A stretch of DNA of 64,000 bases from Nitrososphaerota archaeon (GCA_009889515.1 WUQR01000068.1:224211-288210); one strand, 5' to 3'. Positions 15,472-24,766 are shown, numbered from the stretch's first letter. Numbers and translations are program-made. The notes: generated from the letters alone by a model not told the origin.

Positions 15472-16524
15472 ATGTCTAGGTTAGGTGTAGCTATACTCGG
15501 AGCGACGGGGATGGTTGGCCAAATATACGTGCAGATGCTGAGCAAGCATCCATGGTTTGAGATTAGGGCTGTGACGGGGAACTCGACGGTGGGCAAGACG
15601 CTCAGAGAGGCTTACCGAGGCAGGGGCCATGTGCCGGAGAAGTATGCCGACATGGAGGTTCTGCCCTCAGACCCATCTAAGATAGACGCCGACCTGGTCT
15701 TCAGCTGTCTTCCAACAAAATCTGCCAGAGAGGTTGAGCCCAAGTTCGCAGCTGCCGGCTTCCCGGTTGTAAGCGACTCGTCAGCCCACAGATACCTGCC
15801 CGACGTTCCTCTAATCATACCGGAGGTAAACCCAGAGCATCTTGACTTGATAGATGCCCAGAAGAGGAGGCGCGGCTGGGACGGCTTCATAGTAACAACT
15901 CCCAACTGCACTACCGTCGGATTCGCGACCCCCCTCAAACCACTAGCCGATGACTTCGGCCTCAGATACGTCAACGTTGTGACGATGCAGGCGGTCTCGG
16001 GGGCGGGCTACAACGGCGTGCCGTCGATGGCTATCTTGGGAAACATTATCCCCTATATTGAGGGGGAGGAGGCGAAAGTCTCTGAAGAGCCTAGAAAGAT
16101 TCTGGGCAGGCTGGTTGACGGTGAGGTTCAGCCCATGGATATTCCAATTGATGCGACCTGTATGAGGGTGCCGACGATTGTAGGCCACCTCGAATCAGTC
16201 CAGGTTGAGCTTGGCAGGGACGCCTCCGTGGAGGAGGTTGTAGACTCGCTGGCGGGATTTATCGGGCTGCCTCAGAAGCTGGAGCTACCGACCGCGCCTA
16301 GACGCCCGATAAATGTTCTCACTGATGAGGAGAGGCCTCAGCCTCGGCTGGACGCGGATGCAGGCGAGGTACCGGGGATGGTTATCTCTGTCGGCAGGGT
16401 TAGAAAGGGTAGAAAGCCGGGCACGGTGATGTTCGTCACGTTGAGCCATAACCTTATAAGAGGCGCTGCCGGCGGCGCTATATTGACCGCTGAGCTGCTC
16501 TACGCTTTGAGGAGGTTGGATTAG
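15472..16524 (+). CDS. asd: Aspartate-semialdehyde dehydrogenase
   Basis: It reduces aspartyl-4-phosphate to aspartate 4-semialdehyde with NADPH. That product is the co-substrate of the next enzyme (ADH synthase), which explains its place at the head of an aromatic operon. Visible are the Rossmann GATGMVGQIY, the catalytic Cys in VTTPNCTTVGFATPLKPL, AVSGAGYNG, and the His near HLESVQVEL. About 350 residues, normal for the archaeal/fungal type. The ATG at 15472 (MSRLGVAIL) fits the family better than the ATG at 15454. No Shine-Dalgarno is evident; the leader upstream may govern translation. Confidence 0.9.
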   Translation: MSRLGVAILGATGMVGQIYVQMLSKHPWFEIRAVTGNSTVGKTLREAYRGRGHVPEKYADMEVLPSDPSKIDADLVFSCLPTKSAREVEPKFAAAGFPVVSDSSAHRYLPDVPLIIPEVNPEHLDLIDAQKRRRGWDGFIVTTPNCTTVGFATPLKPLADDFGLRYVNVVTMQAVSGAGYNGVPSMAILGNIIPYIEGEEAKVSEEPRKILGRLVDGEVQPMDIPIDATCMRVPTIVGHLESVQVELGRDASVEEVVDSLAGFIGLPQKLELPTAPRRPINVLTDEERPQPRLDADAGEVPGMVISVGRVRKGRKPGTVMFVTLSHNLIRGAAGGAILTAELLYALRRLD

Positions 16525-16526
16525 TG

Positions 16527-17324
16527 ATGGTGTCGGGTAAGAAGGTCAGGCTTTCGAGACTGACAGAGCGTGGGAGGATGCTCTGCATTCCCATGGACCA
16601 CGGAATAACCGTCGGGCCAATGAAAGGGCTTGACACAATATACAAGACGATCCGCGAGGTGGAGAAGGGTGGGGCTACAGCGTTCCTTGTCCAGAAGGGG
16701 ATAGTGAAGCACATGCCTGAGCCTCCGCAGATCGGGTTCATAATCCATGTATCGGGAAGCACCTCGCTGGGCCCAGACCCCAACTGGAAGGTTCGCGTCG
16801 GAGGAGTGAAGACCGCACTCCTGCTGGGTGCCGATGGCCTCTCAGTTCACATAAACATAGGCAGCAAGGCTGAGCCCGAGATGCTGAAGAAGCTCGGAGA
16901 GGTGGCGGACGAGTGCGAGTCTTGGGGTGTCCCGCTGATAGCTATGATGTATCCGAGGGGTGAGGGAATCAAGGATCCGAACGACCCGAACGTGCTGATG
17001 CATGTCGCGAGGGTTGGTGCTGAGCTGGGGGCTGACATAGTTAAGGTGCCCTACAGCGGGAGCGTGGATACGTTTAGACGGGTTGTTGAGGCCTGTCCTG
17101 CGCCGGTCGTCATGGCAGGAGGTCCAAAGATGGATGACGACTTGGCGGTCTTGAGGATGGCTCGCGAGGCTATGGATGCTGGCGCGATGGGGGTAACCAT
17201 AGGTAGGAACGTCTTCATGCATGAGAGACCGGCGGCAATCGTCAGGGCGCTACGCGCAATAGTAATCGAGGACAGGAGCGTAGAGGATGCCCAGAGCCTG
17301 CTTGGGCGTGAGCTTAGGGCTTGA
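16527..17324 (+). CDS. 2-amino-3,7-dideoxy-D-threo-hept-6-ulosonate synthase
   Basis: A class I aldolase-fold enzyme (DhnA/FbaB family, MJ0400 type) that condenses aspartate semialdehyde with a deoxyketohexose phosphate to start the archaeal shikimate route without DAHP synthase. Motifs are [12 protein letters not shown] near the N-terminus, AMMYPRGEG, the Schiff-base lysine in [11 protein letters not shown], and the phosphate-binding VMAGGPK and [11 protein letters not shown]. About 265 residues is usual. The ATG at 16527 overlaps the asd stop region, with GGAGG at 16511; a GTG at 16524 is possible. The next gene is the second step of the same route, which excludes fructose-bisphosphate aldolase as its main role. 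Confidence 0.85.
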   Translation: MVSGKKVRLSRLTERGRMLCIPMDHGITVGPMKGLDTIYKTIREVEKGGATAFLVQKGIVKHMPEPPQIGFIIHVSGSTSLGPDPNWKVRVGGVKTALLLGADGLSVHINIGSKAEPEMLKKLGEVADECESWGVPLIAMMYPRGEGIKDPNDPNVLMHVARVGAELGADIVKVPYSGSVDTFRRVVEACPAPVVMAGGPKMDDDLAVLRMAREAMDAGAMGVTIGRNVFMHERPAAIVRALRAIVIEDRSVEDAQSLLGRELRA

Positions 17325-18319
17325 ATTCAAGCGGGTCTAAAGAGATAGTCATAGAAGTCTCTGACGAAGAGGAGGCTGAGGAAGCTGTAGCGGCCGGTGC
17401 CCCCATACTACTCTATACGGAGGGCGAGACGCCGGCAAACCTGAAAGTCCGTGCAAAGATATACTCTCTCGGCAGGGAGATTGTTCCAGTCAAGGTATCC
17501 AAGCCCAGCGACATTGATGAGATTGTTAGGCTGGCTCGGACGGGGGTTGGGTCAATACTGGTGGAGACCGCTGACATTAAGATTATTCCGTTGGAGAACA
17601 TATTGGCCAGTCTTCAAGGGTCTGGGACGAAGGTTTTCGTGAGGGTTGGGAGTGTCGAAGAGGCTGAAGCCATGCTAGGAGTGCTTGAGAGAGGCGTTGA
17701 CGGGGTTGTCTACCGGCCATCCAGCCCGAGCGAGATTGGTCTTCTCCTCGATATTGTGAGGCAGGTGAGGAGGGTCGAGCTGAGGGCTGCTAGGGTGTCC
17801 GACGTCTTCGACGTTGGTATGGGTGAGAGGGCGTGCGTTGACACGACATCGATGCTCAGGTATGGTGAGGGGATGCTTGTTGGCAGTATGGCTAGGATGC
17901 TCTTCCTCATACACAACGAGTCAGTGGGCTCAAAGTTCACTCCACCTAGACCCTTCAGGGTAAACGCGGGCGCGGTCCACCTCTACACTCTAGGCCCGAC
18001 CGGTAAGACACTATACCTCTCTGAGCTCAAGTCGGGTATGCGGATCCTAATGGTGTCCAAGGATGGGTCTGCGAGAGTTGTCACTGTGGGTAGGGTGAAG
18101 ATTGAGAGGAGGCCGATGGTGCAGGTCAACGCTGAGATAGACGGGGTCTTCGGCTCAGTAACGCTTCAGAAGGCTGAGACGATAAGGCTTCTGACAGCTA
18201 AGGGCGAGATAGTAGATGTCACCTCACTCGCTCGGGGAGAGGAGATATTGGTCTGGCTCTCAAGTAAGGCTGCACGACACATGGGAATGGAGGTAGACGA
18301 GTTCATAGATGAGGTCTAG
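17321..18319 (+). CDS. 3-dehydroquinate synthase II (archaeal type)
   Basis: A homologue of MJ1249, the NAD-dependent enzyme that oxidatively deaminates and cyclises the ADH product to 3-dehydroquinate. Recognisable stretches are DADI-like EIVIEVSDEEEAEEA at the N-terminus, RVGSVEEAEAMLGVLERGVDG, GMGERACVDTTSMLRYGEGM and RPFRVNAGAVHLYTLGPTG. 332 residues, typical. The TTG start overlaps the stop of the previous gene, which supports translational coupling. The unrelated bacterial AroB type is absent from the window. Confidence 0.85.
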   Translation: MNSSGSKEIVIEVSDEEEAEEAVAAGAPILLYTEGETPANLKVRAKIYSLGREIVPVKVSKPSDIDEIVRLARTGVGSILVETADIKIIPLENILASLQGSGTKVFVRVGSVEEAEAMLGVLERGVDGVVYRPSSPSEIGLLLDIVRQVRRVELRAARVSDVFDVGMGERACVDTTSMLRYGEGMLVGSMARMLFLIHNESVGSKFTPPRPFRVNAGAVHLYTLGPTGKTLYLSELKSGMRILMVSKDGSARVVTVGRVKIERRPMVQVNAEIDGVFGSVTLQKAETIRLLTAKGEIVDVTSLARGEEILVWLSSKAARHMGMEVDEFIDEV

Positions 18320-19022
18320 CCTAGCCGAGAAGGTCTGCGTCTCGATAATGCCCAGGAATATCGGAGAATTCGGACAGCTGTGCGAGAGGGCCTTAGAGCT
18401 TGGAGCTAGGCTGGTCGAGCTACGCCTAGACGGTCTACAGGAGGGTGAGATCGGTGGGGCGGCAAGACTGGTCCAAGACATGAGCATTAAAAAGATCATC
18501 ACACTTCGGCCAAGCTGGGAGGGTGGACTCTACGCTGGGGACGAGCAGAAGAGATTGGAGCTTTTGAGACGGGTATCAGTGGATGCAGAGTATGTTGATC
18601 TTGAGCGCAGGACTGTAGATGCTAATCCTAGGCTTGTGGAGGAGCTGCGAAATGTGGGGGTCAAGGTAATCTCCTCCAAGCACTATTTCGGCGAGGCTCC
18701 GTCTAGCCTTGAGCTGCGGAGGGTTGTTGCGGAGGGGTTGGGGATGGCGGATATAGTCAAGGTGGTTAATAATCCGGGGAAAGTGTCGGAGGCTATGGAT
18801 ATTCTCGCGCTCTACTCTGAGGCCTCTTTCAGGGGTAGGGTTATCTCGTTCAGTATGGGTGAGAGATGGTGCCTCACGCGGGTGCTCAGCGTCCTGCTTG
18901 GGGCGCCCTTCACATACGCATCTCTACCCGGCCAGCCCGTGGCTCCAGGCCAGCCCAGCTTCCCCGATACTCTAGAGGCCTTGGAGGTGTTCCTGAAGAG
19001 TTGGCCCTCTTGGCAGTTATAG
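18309..19022 (+). CDS. aroD: 3-dehydroquinate dehydratase, type I
   Basis: It dehydrates 3-dehydroquinate to 3-dehydroshikimate through a Schiff base. The N-terminal VCVSIMPRNIGEF and LVELRLDGL (the ELR/D motif), ISSKHYFGEAPS with the catalytic-base His, the Schiff-base Lys in ADIVKVVNNPG, and the end GERWCLTRVLSVLLGAPFTYAS all fit type I. 237 residues is normal. The ATG overlaps the end of the DHQ synthase gene by 11 bases. Confidence 0.88.
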   Translation: MRSSLAEKVCVSIMPRNIGEFGQLCERALELGARLVELRLDGLQEGEIGGAARLVQDMSIKKIITLRPSWEGGLYAGDEQKRLELLRRVSVDAEYVDLERRTVDANPRLVEELRNVGVKVISSKHYFGEAPSSLELRRVVAEGLGMADIVKVVNNPGKVSEAMDILALYSEASFRGRVISFSMGERWCLTRVLSVLLGAPFTYASLPGQPVAPGQPSFPDTLEALEVFLKSWPSWQL

Positions 19023-19840
19023 GCTACCCGATATCTCACTCGGCCTCGCCGGTCATGCATAATGCAGCCCTCCGAGCCCTTAACATGCCTAACCGCTACA
19101 TCGCAATAGAAGCCCGCCCAGAGAAGCTGCACGAGACCTTGAAGACACTCCACAGACTCGGCTTCAAAGGACTTAACATAACCATCCCACACAAAGAAGC
19201 AGCGGCCCAGGTCGCTGTCGTGCTCTCGGAGGAGGCCGAGACGATAGGCGCCGTAAACACGCTCAAGAGAGTGGAGGATGGCTGGACCGGATACAATACC
19301 GACGTCGAAGGCGTCGTGAGGTGCCTATCCACCCATGTTGAGGGACGTCCCGACCATGTGCTGGTCCTAGGAGCCGGTGGTGCGGCGGCAGCCGCCCTCT
19401 ATGCCCTGTGGAGAATGGGTGCTGAGAGGGTGGTTATAGCCAACAGGAGCCGGGGGCGGGCCGAGGTGTTGGCCGGGCGATTCAGGAATAGGTTGGGGCT
19501 TAACATCAAAGTAATAGCGCTAGAGGGTGCCGGACGCGAGGCACGCAGCGCAGAGGTCATAATAAACGCGACACCCCTCGGCCTCACCTACCACGAAAGC
19601 CCTATAAGTCCAGGCGACATAACCGGGCGCCACATAGTCCTCGACATGGTTTACTCTCCTGTGCCGACGCCACTCCAGAGGGCTGCCGCCAGAGCAGGCG
19701 CCCAGTATATTGACGGTGTGAAGATGCTTGTTGAGCAGGGGGCCAGGGCGTTCGAGATTTTCCACGGTGTCGAGCCTGACAGGTCTTTGATGGAGAGGGC
19801 TGTGAGAGCTTGGCTTGAGCGGCGCGGTGGGCCGGGATGA
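19001..19840 (+). CDS. aroE: Shikimate dehydrogenase
   Basis: NADP-dependent reduction of 3-dehydroshikimate. The N-terminal substrate lobe has VIGYPISHSASPVMHNAA (shikimate-binding Ser pair), NITIPHKEAA (catalytic Lys) and GAVNTL; the Rossmann lobe has VLGAGGAAAAALYAL and ANRSRGRAE; the end has DMVYSPVPTPL and the glutamine of VEQGARAFEIF. The long open frame begins at 18866 inside aroD, but the TTG at 19001 gives the usual 279 residues and overlaps the aroD end by 22 bases. Confidence 0.88.
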   Translation: MALLAVIGYPISHSASPVMHNAALRALNMPNRYIAIEARPEKLHETLKTLHRLGFKGLNITIPHKEAAAQVAVVLSEEAETIGAVNTLKRVEDGWTGYNTDVEGVVRCLSTHVEGRPDHVLVLGAGGAAAAALYALWRMGAERVVIANRSRGRAEVLAGRFRNRLGLNIKVIALEGAGREARSAEVIINATPLGLTYHESPISPGDITGRHIVLDMVYSPVPTPLQRAAARAGAQYIDGVKMLVEQGARAFEIFHGVEPDRSLMERAVRAWLERRGGPG

Positions 19841-21108
19841 TCGTGAGTGTCAGGGCTGAGAGGGTTTCCGGAGAGGTTAGGGCGCCGCCAAGCAAAAGCT
19901 ACACTCACAGGGCAATCGCGGCGGCACTCCTAGCACCCGGAAAATCTCGCATATTCAACCCGCTATACTCTCGCGACACAGAAGCGACAATCAACGCCGC
20001 AAGACTCTTCGGCGCGATACTCCAGCCCCAAAGGGATGGGATCGAGATAGAGGGTGTGGAGCGTCCCAAGACACCCGAGAACGTCATAGACGCGATGAAC
20101 TCCGGCACTACGCTCAGAATAATGACATGCATCGCAGGCCTTACCGAGAGGGGATACACCGTCCTGACCGGTGATGAGAGCCTCCGTAAAAGGCCGATGC
20201 AGCCTCTCCTAGACGCCCTCGGCCAACTGGGCATCAGGTCGTGGTCAGCGAAGCTCGACGGCACAGCACCAATAATCGTTGAGGGCGGAGAGATGGGGGG
20301 AGAGTGCAGTATCCGGGGGGATATTAGCAGCCAGTTCGTCTCAGGCCTCCTCATAGCAGGACCAGCAGCCGAGAGGCCTATAGCCATCAACATTCAGGGA
20401 GACCTAGTCTCAAAACCCTACGTCGACTCCACGATAGCGGTCCTCAGACTCTATGGCGCCAAGGTTGAGAGGGAGGGATACAGCCACTTCTACACAGAGC
20501 CCGGCGGCTACAGGCCAGCAGCCTTCACTGTTCCAGGCGACTATGGCCTGGCCGGCTTCATCTTGGCCGCTCCGCTGATGGTGGGTGGGCGGGTCAGGGT
20601 GGCTGGTCTTGACCCTGGTCTTCCGCAGGCCGACTACAGGCTGGTCGAGGTGCTGCGGGCTATGGGTGCAGATGTAAGGGAGGGGGATGGATTCGTCGAG
20701 GTGGGTGAGGCGTCTCTAAAGGGTGTAGACGTAGACCTGAAGGACTCCCCAGACCTCCTACCCATAGTCGCGGCCTTGGCGGCAGTTGCAGAAGGCGAGA
20801 CAAGAATCCACGGCGTAAAGCATGCGAGGTTCAAGGAAAGCGATAGAATCCACGTAATAGCCACCGAGCTAGCCAAGACATCAATCCGCGTGGAAGAGGC
20901 ACCAGACGGGATGGTCATAAGGGGTGGCAGGCTGAGAGGTGCCCGGCTGGACCCGCGCGGAGACCACAGACTCTTCATGGCATTCACCCTACTCTCACTG
21001 GCCACGCAGGGGCTCATCGAAGTCTTAGACCCAGAGTCAGCAGCAGTCTCCTACCCCAACTTCCTAGACGACCTCAAACTACTAGGGTGCGAGGTTGAGA
21101 AGTCATGA
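19837..21108 (+). CDS. aroA: 3-phosphoshikimate 1-carboxyvinyltransferase (EPSP synthase)
   Basis: It joins PEP to shikimate 3-phosphate. Signatures are APPSKSYTHRAIAAALLA (PEP/S3P site), MNSGTTLRIMTCIAGL (the NSGT loop), SSQFVSGLLIAGP, DSPDLLPIVAALAAVAEG, HARFKESDRIHVIATEL and DPRGDHRLFMAFTLL. 423 residues, normal. The ATG overlaps the aroE stop by 4 bases. Its substrate needs a shikimate kinase, which is not encoded in this operon. Confidence 0.92.
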   Translation: MIVSVRAERVSGEVRAPPSKSYTHRAIAAALLAPGKSRIFNPLYSRDTEATINAARLFGAILQPQRDGIEIEGVERPKTPENVIDAMNSGTTLRIMTCIAGLTERGYTVLTGDESLRKRPMQPLLDALGQLGIRSWSAKLDGTAPIIVEGGEMGGECSIRGDISSQFVSGLLIAGPAAERPIAINIQGDLVSKPYVDSTIAVLRLYGAKVEREGYSHFYTEPGGYRPAAFTVPGDYGLAGFILAAPLMVGGRVRVAGLDPGLPQADYRLVEVLRAMGADVREGDGFVEVGEASLKGVDVDLKDSPDLLPIVAALAAVAEGETRIHGVKHARFKESDRIHVIATELAKTSIRVEEAPDGMVIRGGRLRGARLDPRGDHRLFMAFTLLSLATQGLIEVLDPESAAVSYPNFLDDLKLLGCEVEKS

Positions 21109-22211
21109 GTGGAAACATTCTGGGTAAGAGGTTCGTGGTCGTGAGCTTCGGCGAAAGCCACGGCCGATGCGTCGGAGCGGTAGTGGACGGCTGCCCAGCG
21201 GGCCTAAGGCTCTCCGAACAGGACATACAGACCCTCTTAGACCTGAGGAGGCCTGGACAATCAATCGTCACCACGCAGAGAAGGGAGGAGGACAAGGTGG
21301 AGATTTTGAGCGGAGTCTTTAACGGCTACACCACCGGCGCACCTATCGCCATGCTAGTCTGGAACAAGGATGTGGTCTCCAGAGACTACGACAAGGTGTT
21401 GGAGACGCCGAGGCCGGGTCACGCAGACTACTTTGCGAGGCTGAAGTACGGGGGCTTCAACGACCACCGGGGCGGCGGAAGGTTCTCGGGGAGGATAACT
21501 GCGGGCTTTGTTATGGCTGGAGCCATAGCCCTGAAGCTGCTGAAGCAGGCACTAGGGGTCGAAGTACTTGCTTACACTAAGCGTATAGCGGGCATCGAGG
21601 CTAAGCCCCTCCCCATAGAGACTATCAGGGAGAAGAGGTGGCTTAACGAGGTAAGATGCCCAGACGAAAAGGCCGCAGAGGCCATGAAACGCGCAATCCT
21701 CGAGGCCAGGTCCTCAGGAGACTCTGTGGGCGGAGTCATAGAGTGCGTAGCCCTAAACGTCCCGCCATGCCTCGGCGAGCCCGTCTTCGACTCACTGGAC
21801 GCAGACCTCTCAAAGGCGCTGTTCAGCATACCCGCAGTGAAGGGTGTAGAGTTCGGAGCAGGGTTCAGGGCGGCGGATATGAAGGGGTCGGAGCACAACG
21901 ACCCACTCGGAGTAATAGGCGGAGAGGTCAGGCCCTTGACCAACAACGCGGGCGGGATAGTCGGCGGCCTCTCAACAGGCAGGGAGATAGTCGTCAGAGT
22001 AGCGTTCAAGCCGGCAGCCTCTATATCTAAGCCCCAACACACACTCAACGTTAAGAAGAGGGAGGTGGAGGAGGTGGTCGTGACCGGGAGACACGATCCA
22101 TGCGTCGTGCCGAGGGCAGTCCCAATCGTGGAATCGGTCGTCGGCATCGTCCTAGCTGACCACGCCCTCCGTGCAGGCCTCATACCACCAGTACTAAGAG
22201 GTGTAGAGTAG
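21105..22211 (+). CDS. aroC: Chorismate synthase
   Basis: It removes phosphate from EPSP to give chorismate using reduced FMN. The three family signatures are present: FGESHGRCVGAVVDGCP near the N-terminus, the FNDHRGGGRFSGRITAG region, and FKPAASI-like VAFKPAASISKPQHT; RHDPCVVPRAVPIVESV is at the C-terminus. 368 residues, normal for the family. The ATG overlaps the aroA stop (ATGA). Confidence 0.93.
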   Translation: MSGNILGKRFVVVSFGESHGRCVGAVVDGCPAGLRLSEQDIQTLLDLRRPGQSIVTTQRREEDKVEILSGVFNGYTTGAPIAMLVWNKDVVSRDYDKVLETPRPGHADYFARLKYGGFNDHRGGGRFSGRITAGFVMAGAIALKLLKQALGVEVLAYTKRIAGIEAKPLPIETIREKRWLNEVRCPDEKAAEAMKRAILEARSSGDSVGGVIECVALNVPPCLGEPVFDSLDADLSKALFSIPAVKGVEFGAGFRAADMKGSEHNDPLGVIGGEVRPLTNNAGGIVGGLSTGREIVVRVAFKPAASISKPQHTLNVKKREVEEVVVTGRHDPCVVPRAVPIVESVVGIVLADHALRAGLIPPVLRGVE

Positions 22212-23606
22212 TTGGGTAGGGATGAGATCGAGCGCTTGAGAGAGGAGATAAGGGCGGTGACAGAGGAGATTATTCGAGCCATAGCCAAGAGGAGGCAGCT
22301 GGCGGAAAGGCTAGGCGAGATAAAGAGAGAGCTGGGATTAGAGCCCGTCGACCTTGACGCGGAGTCGGAACTCAGAGCACAGGTAGCCAAGGCTGCAAAA
22401 GAGAGTGGCTTAGACTTGGAGACCGCCCAGAGGATGCTCAGCCTCCTCATACAAGACGCGATACTCGTCCAGCAGCCACAGAGCAAGCCCAAGATCACCC
22501 ACATGGACGTCTTCAGGAGGGCCAAGCAGCTGGAAATGAGCGGCGAGAAAGTATACCACCTCGAAGTCGGTGAGCCGGACCTCGGGGCTCCAAGCCGTGT
22601 CGCGGAAGCCCTAAGCTGGGCGGCCATGAACGGCTTCGCAGCCTATGGTGAGGCTAAGGGTAGGCCGGAGCTGCGGAGGGCGATTAAAGACCTTCTCCGC
22701 GAGAGGCTTGGCGTAGACGTTTCGGAGGACCAGATAGTGGTCACGCCGGGAGGGAGATTCGCGGTATACTTGGCTGCCGCCTCCACGCTGAGGCCAGGCG
22801 ACCAGGCTGTAATCATAGACCCCTCATGGCCCCTTTACAAGCAAGTCGTCGAGATGATGCACTCTAGGAGCCTAGCAATACACACCACGCTGGAGGATGG
22901 CTGGCGCCCCAGGCAGGATGTGCTGGAGAAAATCCTTAGACAGAGGCCGCGGACGGTATTCCTAAACTACCCGAATAATCCCACAGGTGTAACGCTCAGA
23001 CGCAACGAGTTAGAGGAGCTTGTCGACGAGGTAAGACGCGCAGGCGCATACCTAGTCAGCGACGAGGTCTACATGGACTACTGCTTCACAGACTTCACTT
23101 CAGCCCTCCAGACAGGGTACGAGAAGACCATAATGATAAACTCGTTCTCGAAGAGCTGGGGGATGACAGGCTACAGGATAGGATACCTCGTGGCGAGCAG
23201 GGAGATAGCGGATAGGGCTGCCAGAATACTGTCCCAGCTAATAACCTGCGTCCCCGAGTTCATACAGATGGCCTCGATAAAGGCTATCGAGGATAGGGAG
23301 ACACCTAGGAGATATGGCGAGATAATGAAGCGGCGGATAGAAATGGTGTGCAAGGAACTCGACAGAATCGGCGCAACATACGTAAAGCCTAACGGAGGCA
23401 TGTACGTCTTCCCCAAGATCGGGGACGAAGGCTTCGACTCGGCAGAGTTCGCCCTAAACCTCCTAGAGACTGCCAAGGTCGCAGTTGCCCCAGGCACAGC
23501 ATTCGGCGACTATCCAGAATACATCAGAATATCTGTGGGGCTAGGCGACGAAGACCTTAGGAAAGGATTACAAGTGCTAGCTGAAAACCTCCAGAAAACC
23601 CGATAA
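22212..23606 (+). CDS. Chorismate mutase fused to PLP aminotransferase
   Basis: Residues 1-90 are an AroQ chorismate mutase (IERLREEIRAVTEEIIRAIAKRRQLAERLGEIK) that turns chorismate into prephenate. Residues 95-464 are a fold-type I aminotransferase: YHLEVGEPDLGAPS, PGGRFAVYLAAAS, NYPNNPTGVTL, VSDEVYMDY and the PLP lysine in SFSKSWGMTGYRIGY. The pair could take prephenate or the aromatic 2-oxo acids to amino acids at the end of the pathway. The TTG start directly abuts the aroC stop. Fusions of this kind are known in archaea, but the amino acid preference cannot be read from sequence. Confidence 0.88.
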   Translation: MGRDEIERLREEIRAVTEEIIRAIAKRRQLAERLGEIKRELGLEPVDLDAESELRAQVAKAAKESGLDLETAQRMLSLLIQDAILVQQPQSKPKITHMDVFRRAKQLEMSGEKVYHLEVGEPDLGAPSRVAEALSWAAMNGFAAYGEAKGRPELRRAIKDLLRERLGVDVSEDQIVVTPGGRFAVYLAAASTLRPGDQAVIIDPSWPLYKQVVEMMHSRSLAIHTTLEDGWRPRQDVLEKILRQRPRTVFLNYPNNPTGVTLRRNELEELVDEVRRAGAYLVSDEVYMDYCFTDFTSALQTGYEKTIMINSFSKSWGMTGYRIGYLVASREIADRAARILSQLITCVPEFIQMASIKAIEDRETPRRYGEIMKRRIEMVCKELDRIGATYVKPNGGMYVFPKIGDEGFDSAEFALNLLETAKVAVAPGTAFGDYPEYIRISVGLGDEDLRKGLQVLAENLQKTR

Positions 23607-23617
23607 CAGAGCGGGAG

Positions 23618-24709
23618 CTAGACCAGCAGCTGCTCTGTCTTCCCATCGTATATGTGTATCTTACTCTCCTCAAACCCGACCCAGACTTTCTGACCAATCT
23701 GCAGCGGTAGAGGAGATGTAACCGCCTTGATAATCTCCGAGTCAATCTTAAGGTCTACAACTAAGTTTGCACCCTGATGCTCGACCACGTAAACCTCGCT
23801 CTGGAAGACTGAAGAGCTGACCCTCTCGAAAGTTATCCGTATATCCTCGGGCCTAACTCCTAAGAAAGCCTCACTAGACTGCGCCCCCCTCAATATGGCT
23901 TCGGAATATTCTGGAGAGAGTGTGTAGCTGAAAGAGCCCGCATCGAGAACTACACTACCTCCCACCTGCTTTATGACTGCCTTTATCATGTTCATCGGTG
24001 GGCTTCCGATGAATGTTGCGACGAAGGCGTTCGCGGGCCTATTATAGATCGTGTTAGGGTCGTCGTACTGCTGCACCTTACCCCTGTTCATGACTGCAAT
24101 CTTATCGGCCATAGCCATAGCCTCGGCCTGATCATGGGTCACGTATACAGTGGTAGTCTTCAACTCCCTCTGAAGCCTCTTAAGCTCGGCTCTCATGAAG
24201 AGCCTCAGCTTAGCATCTAGGTTACTGAGCGGCTCGTCCATGAGGAATACTCGAGGCCTCCTGATAATCGCCCTCCCGAGGGCGACACGCTGCTGCTCAC
24301 CTCCGCTAAGCTGCCTAGGCTTCCTATCAAGGAGGTGCGAAATCCCTAGAAGATCCGCAACCTCTTTAACCCGCCGGTCGATCTCCGCCTTTTCAACCTT
24401 CCTCATCTTCAGCGGGAAGGCCAAGTTATCGTAGACCTTCATGTGAGGATAGAGCGCATAATTCTGGAAGACCATCGCTACGTCCCTGTCTTTTGGCGGG
24501 AGGTCATTCACTATGCTATCGCCTATCCATATCTCACCCGCGTCGGGGGTCTCTAAGCCGGCGATACAGCGGAGGGTAGTTGTCTTTCCACACCCTGAAG
24601 GCCCCAGCAAGACCACGAAGTCTCCGTCAGGAATTTCCAGTGTGACACCATCAACCGCCACCACCCTGTCAAACTTCTTGTAAAGGTTCACCAGTCTGAC
24701 AGAGGCCAT
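23618..24709 (-). CDS. ABC transporter ATPase, MalK/UgpC type
   Basis: 363 residues from the ATG at 24709 (a GTG at 24721 is an alternative). Walker A LLGPSGCGKTT, Q-loop VFQNYALYPHM, signature LSGGEQQRVALGRA, Walker B VFLMDEPLSNLDAK and the H-loop VTHDQAEAM are intact. The last 120 residues are TOBE/OB domains with FLGVRPEDI. Such ATPases energise uptake of sugars or glycerol phosphate, but no permease or binding protein is nearby, so it may serve several transporters. It converges with the aromatic operon 11 bases past its end. Confidence 0.88.
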   Translation of the reverse strand: MASVRLVNLYKKFDRVVAVDGVTLEIPDGDFVVLLGPSGCGKTTTLRCIAGLETPDAGEIWIGDSIVNDLPPKDRDVAMVFQNYALYPHMKVYDNLAFPLKMRKVEKAEIDRRVKEVADLLGISHLLDRKPRQLSGGEQQRVALGRAIIRRPRVFLMDEPLSNLDAKLRLFMRAELKRLQRELKTTTVYVTHDQAEAMAMADKIAVMNRGKVQQYDDPNTIYNRPANAFVATFIGSPPMNMIKAVIKQVGGSVVLDAGSFSYTLSPEYSEAILRGAQSSEAFLGVRPEDIRITFERVSSSVFQSEVYVVEHQGANLVVDLKIDSEIIKAVTSPLPLQIGQKVWVGFEESKIHIYDGKTEQLLV

Positions 24710-24725
24710 CCGAGAATCCACTCCT

Positions 24726-24766
24726 GAGACGCTTTAATAAGTTTTTTGAGCCTGAAAATCAGGCTC
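24726..24766 (-). promoter_or_regulatory. Promoter with perfect inverted repeat for ABC ATPase gene
   Basis: On the minus strand a TATA-like CTTATTAAAG (about 24728-24737) lies 18 bases before the coding start. Just upstream is GAGCCTGA (24748-24755) with its exact complement TCAGGCTC (24759-24766) around three bases. This is a position where archaeal activators or sugar regulators bind. The repeat also overlaps the ksgA stop codon, so it could act as a 3' hairpin of that mRNA, but no U-run follows in that direction. Confidence 0.5.

Noticed and set aside
16527..17324. Fructose-bisphosphate aldolase
   Set aside because: The family is shared, but its position between asd and DHQ synthase II in an aromatic operon points to ADH synthase.
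18866..19000. N-terminal extension of shikimate dehydrogenase
   Set aside because: The open frame lies within aroD and has no homology to the family; the TTG at 19001 gives the normal length.
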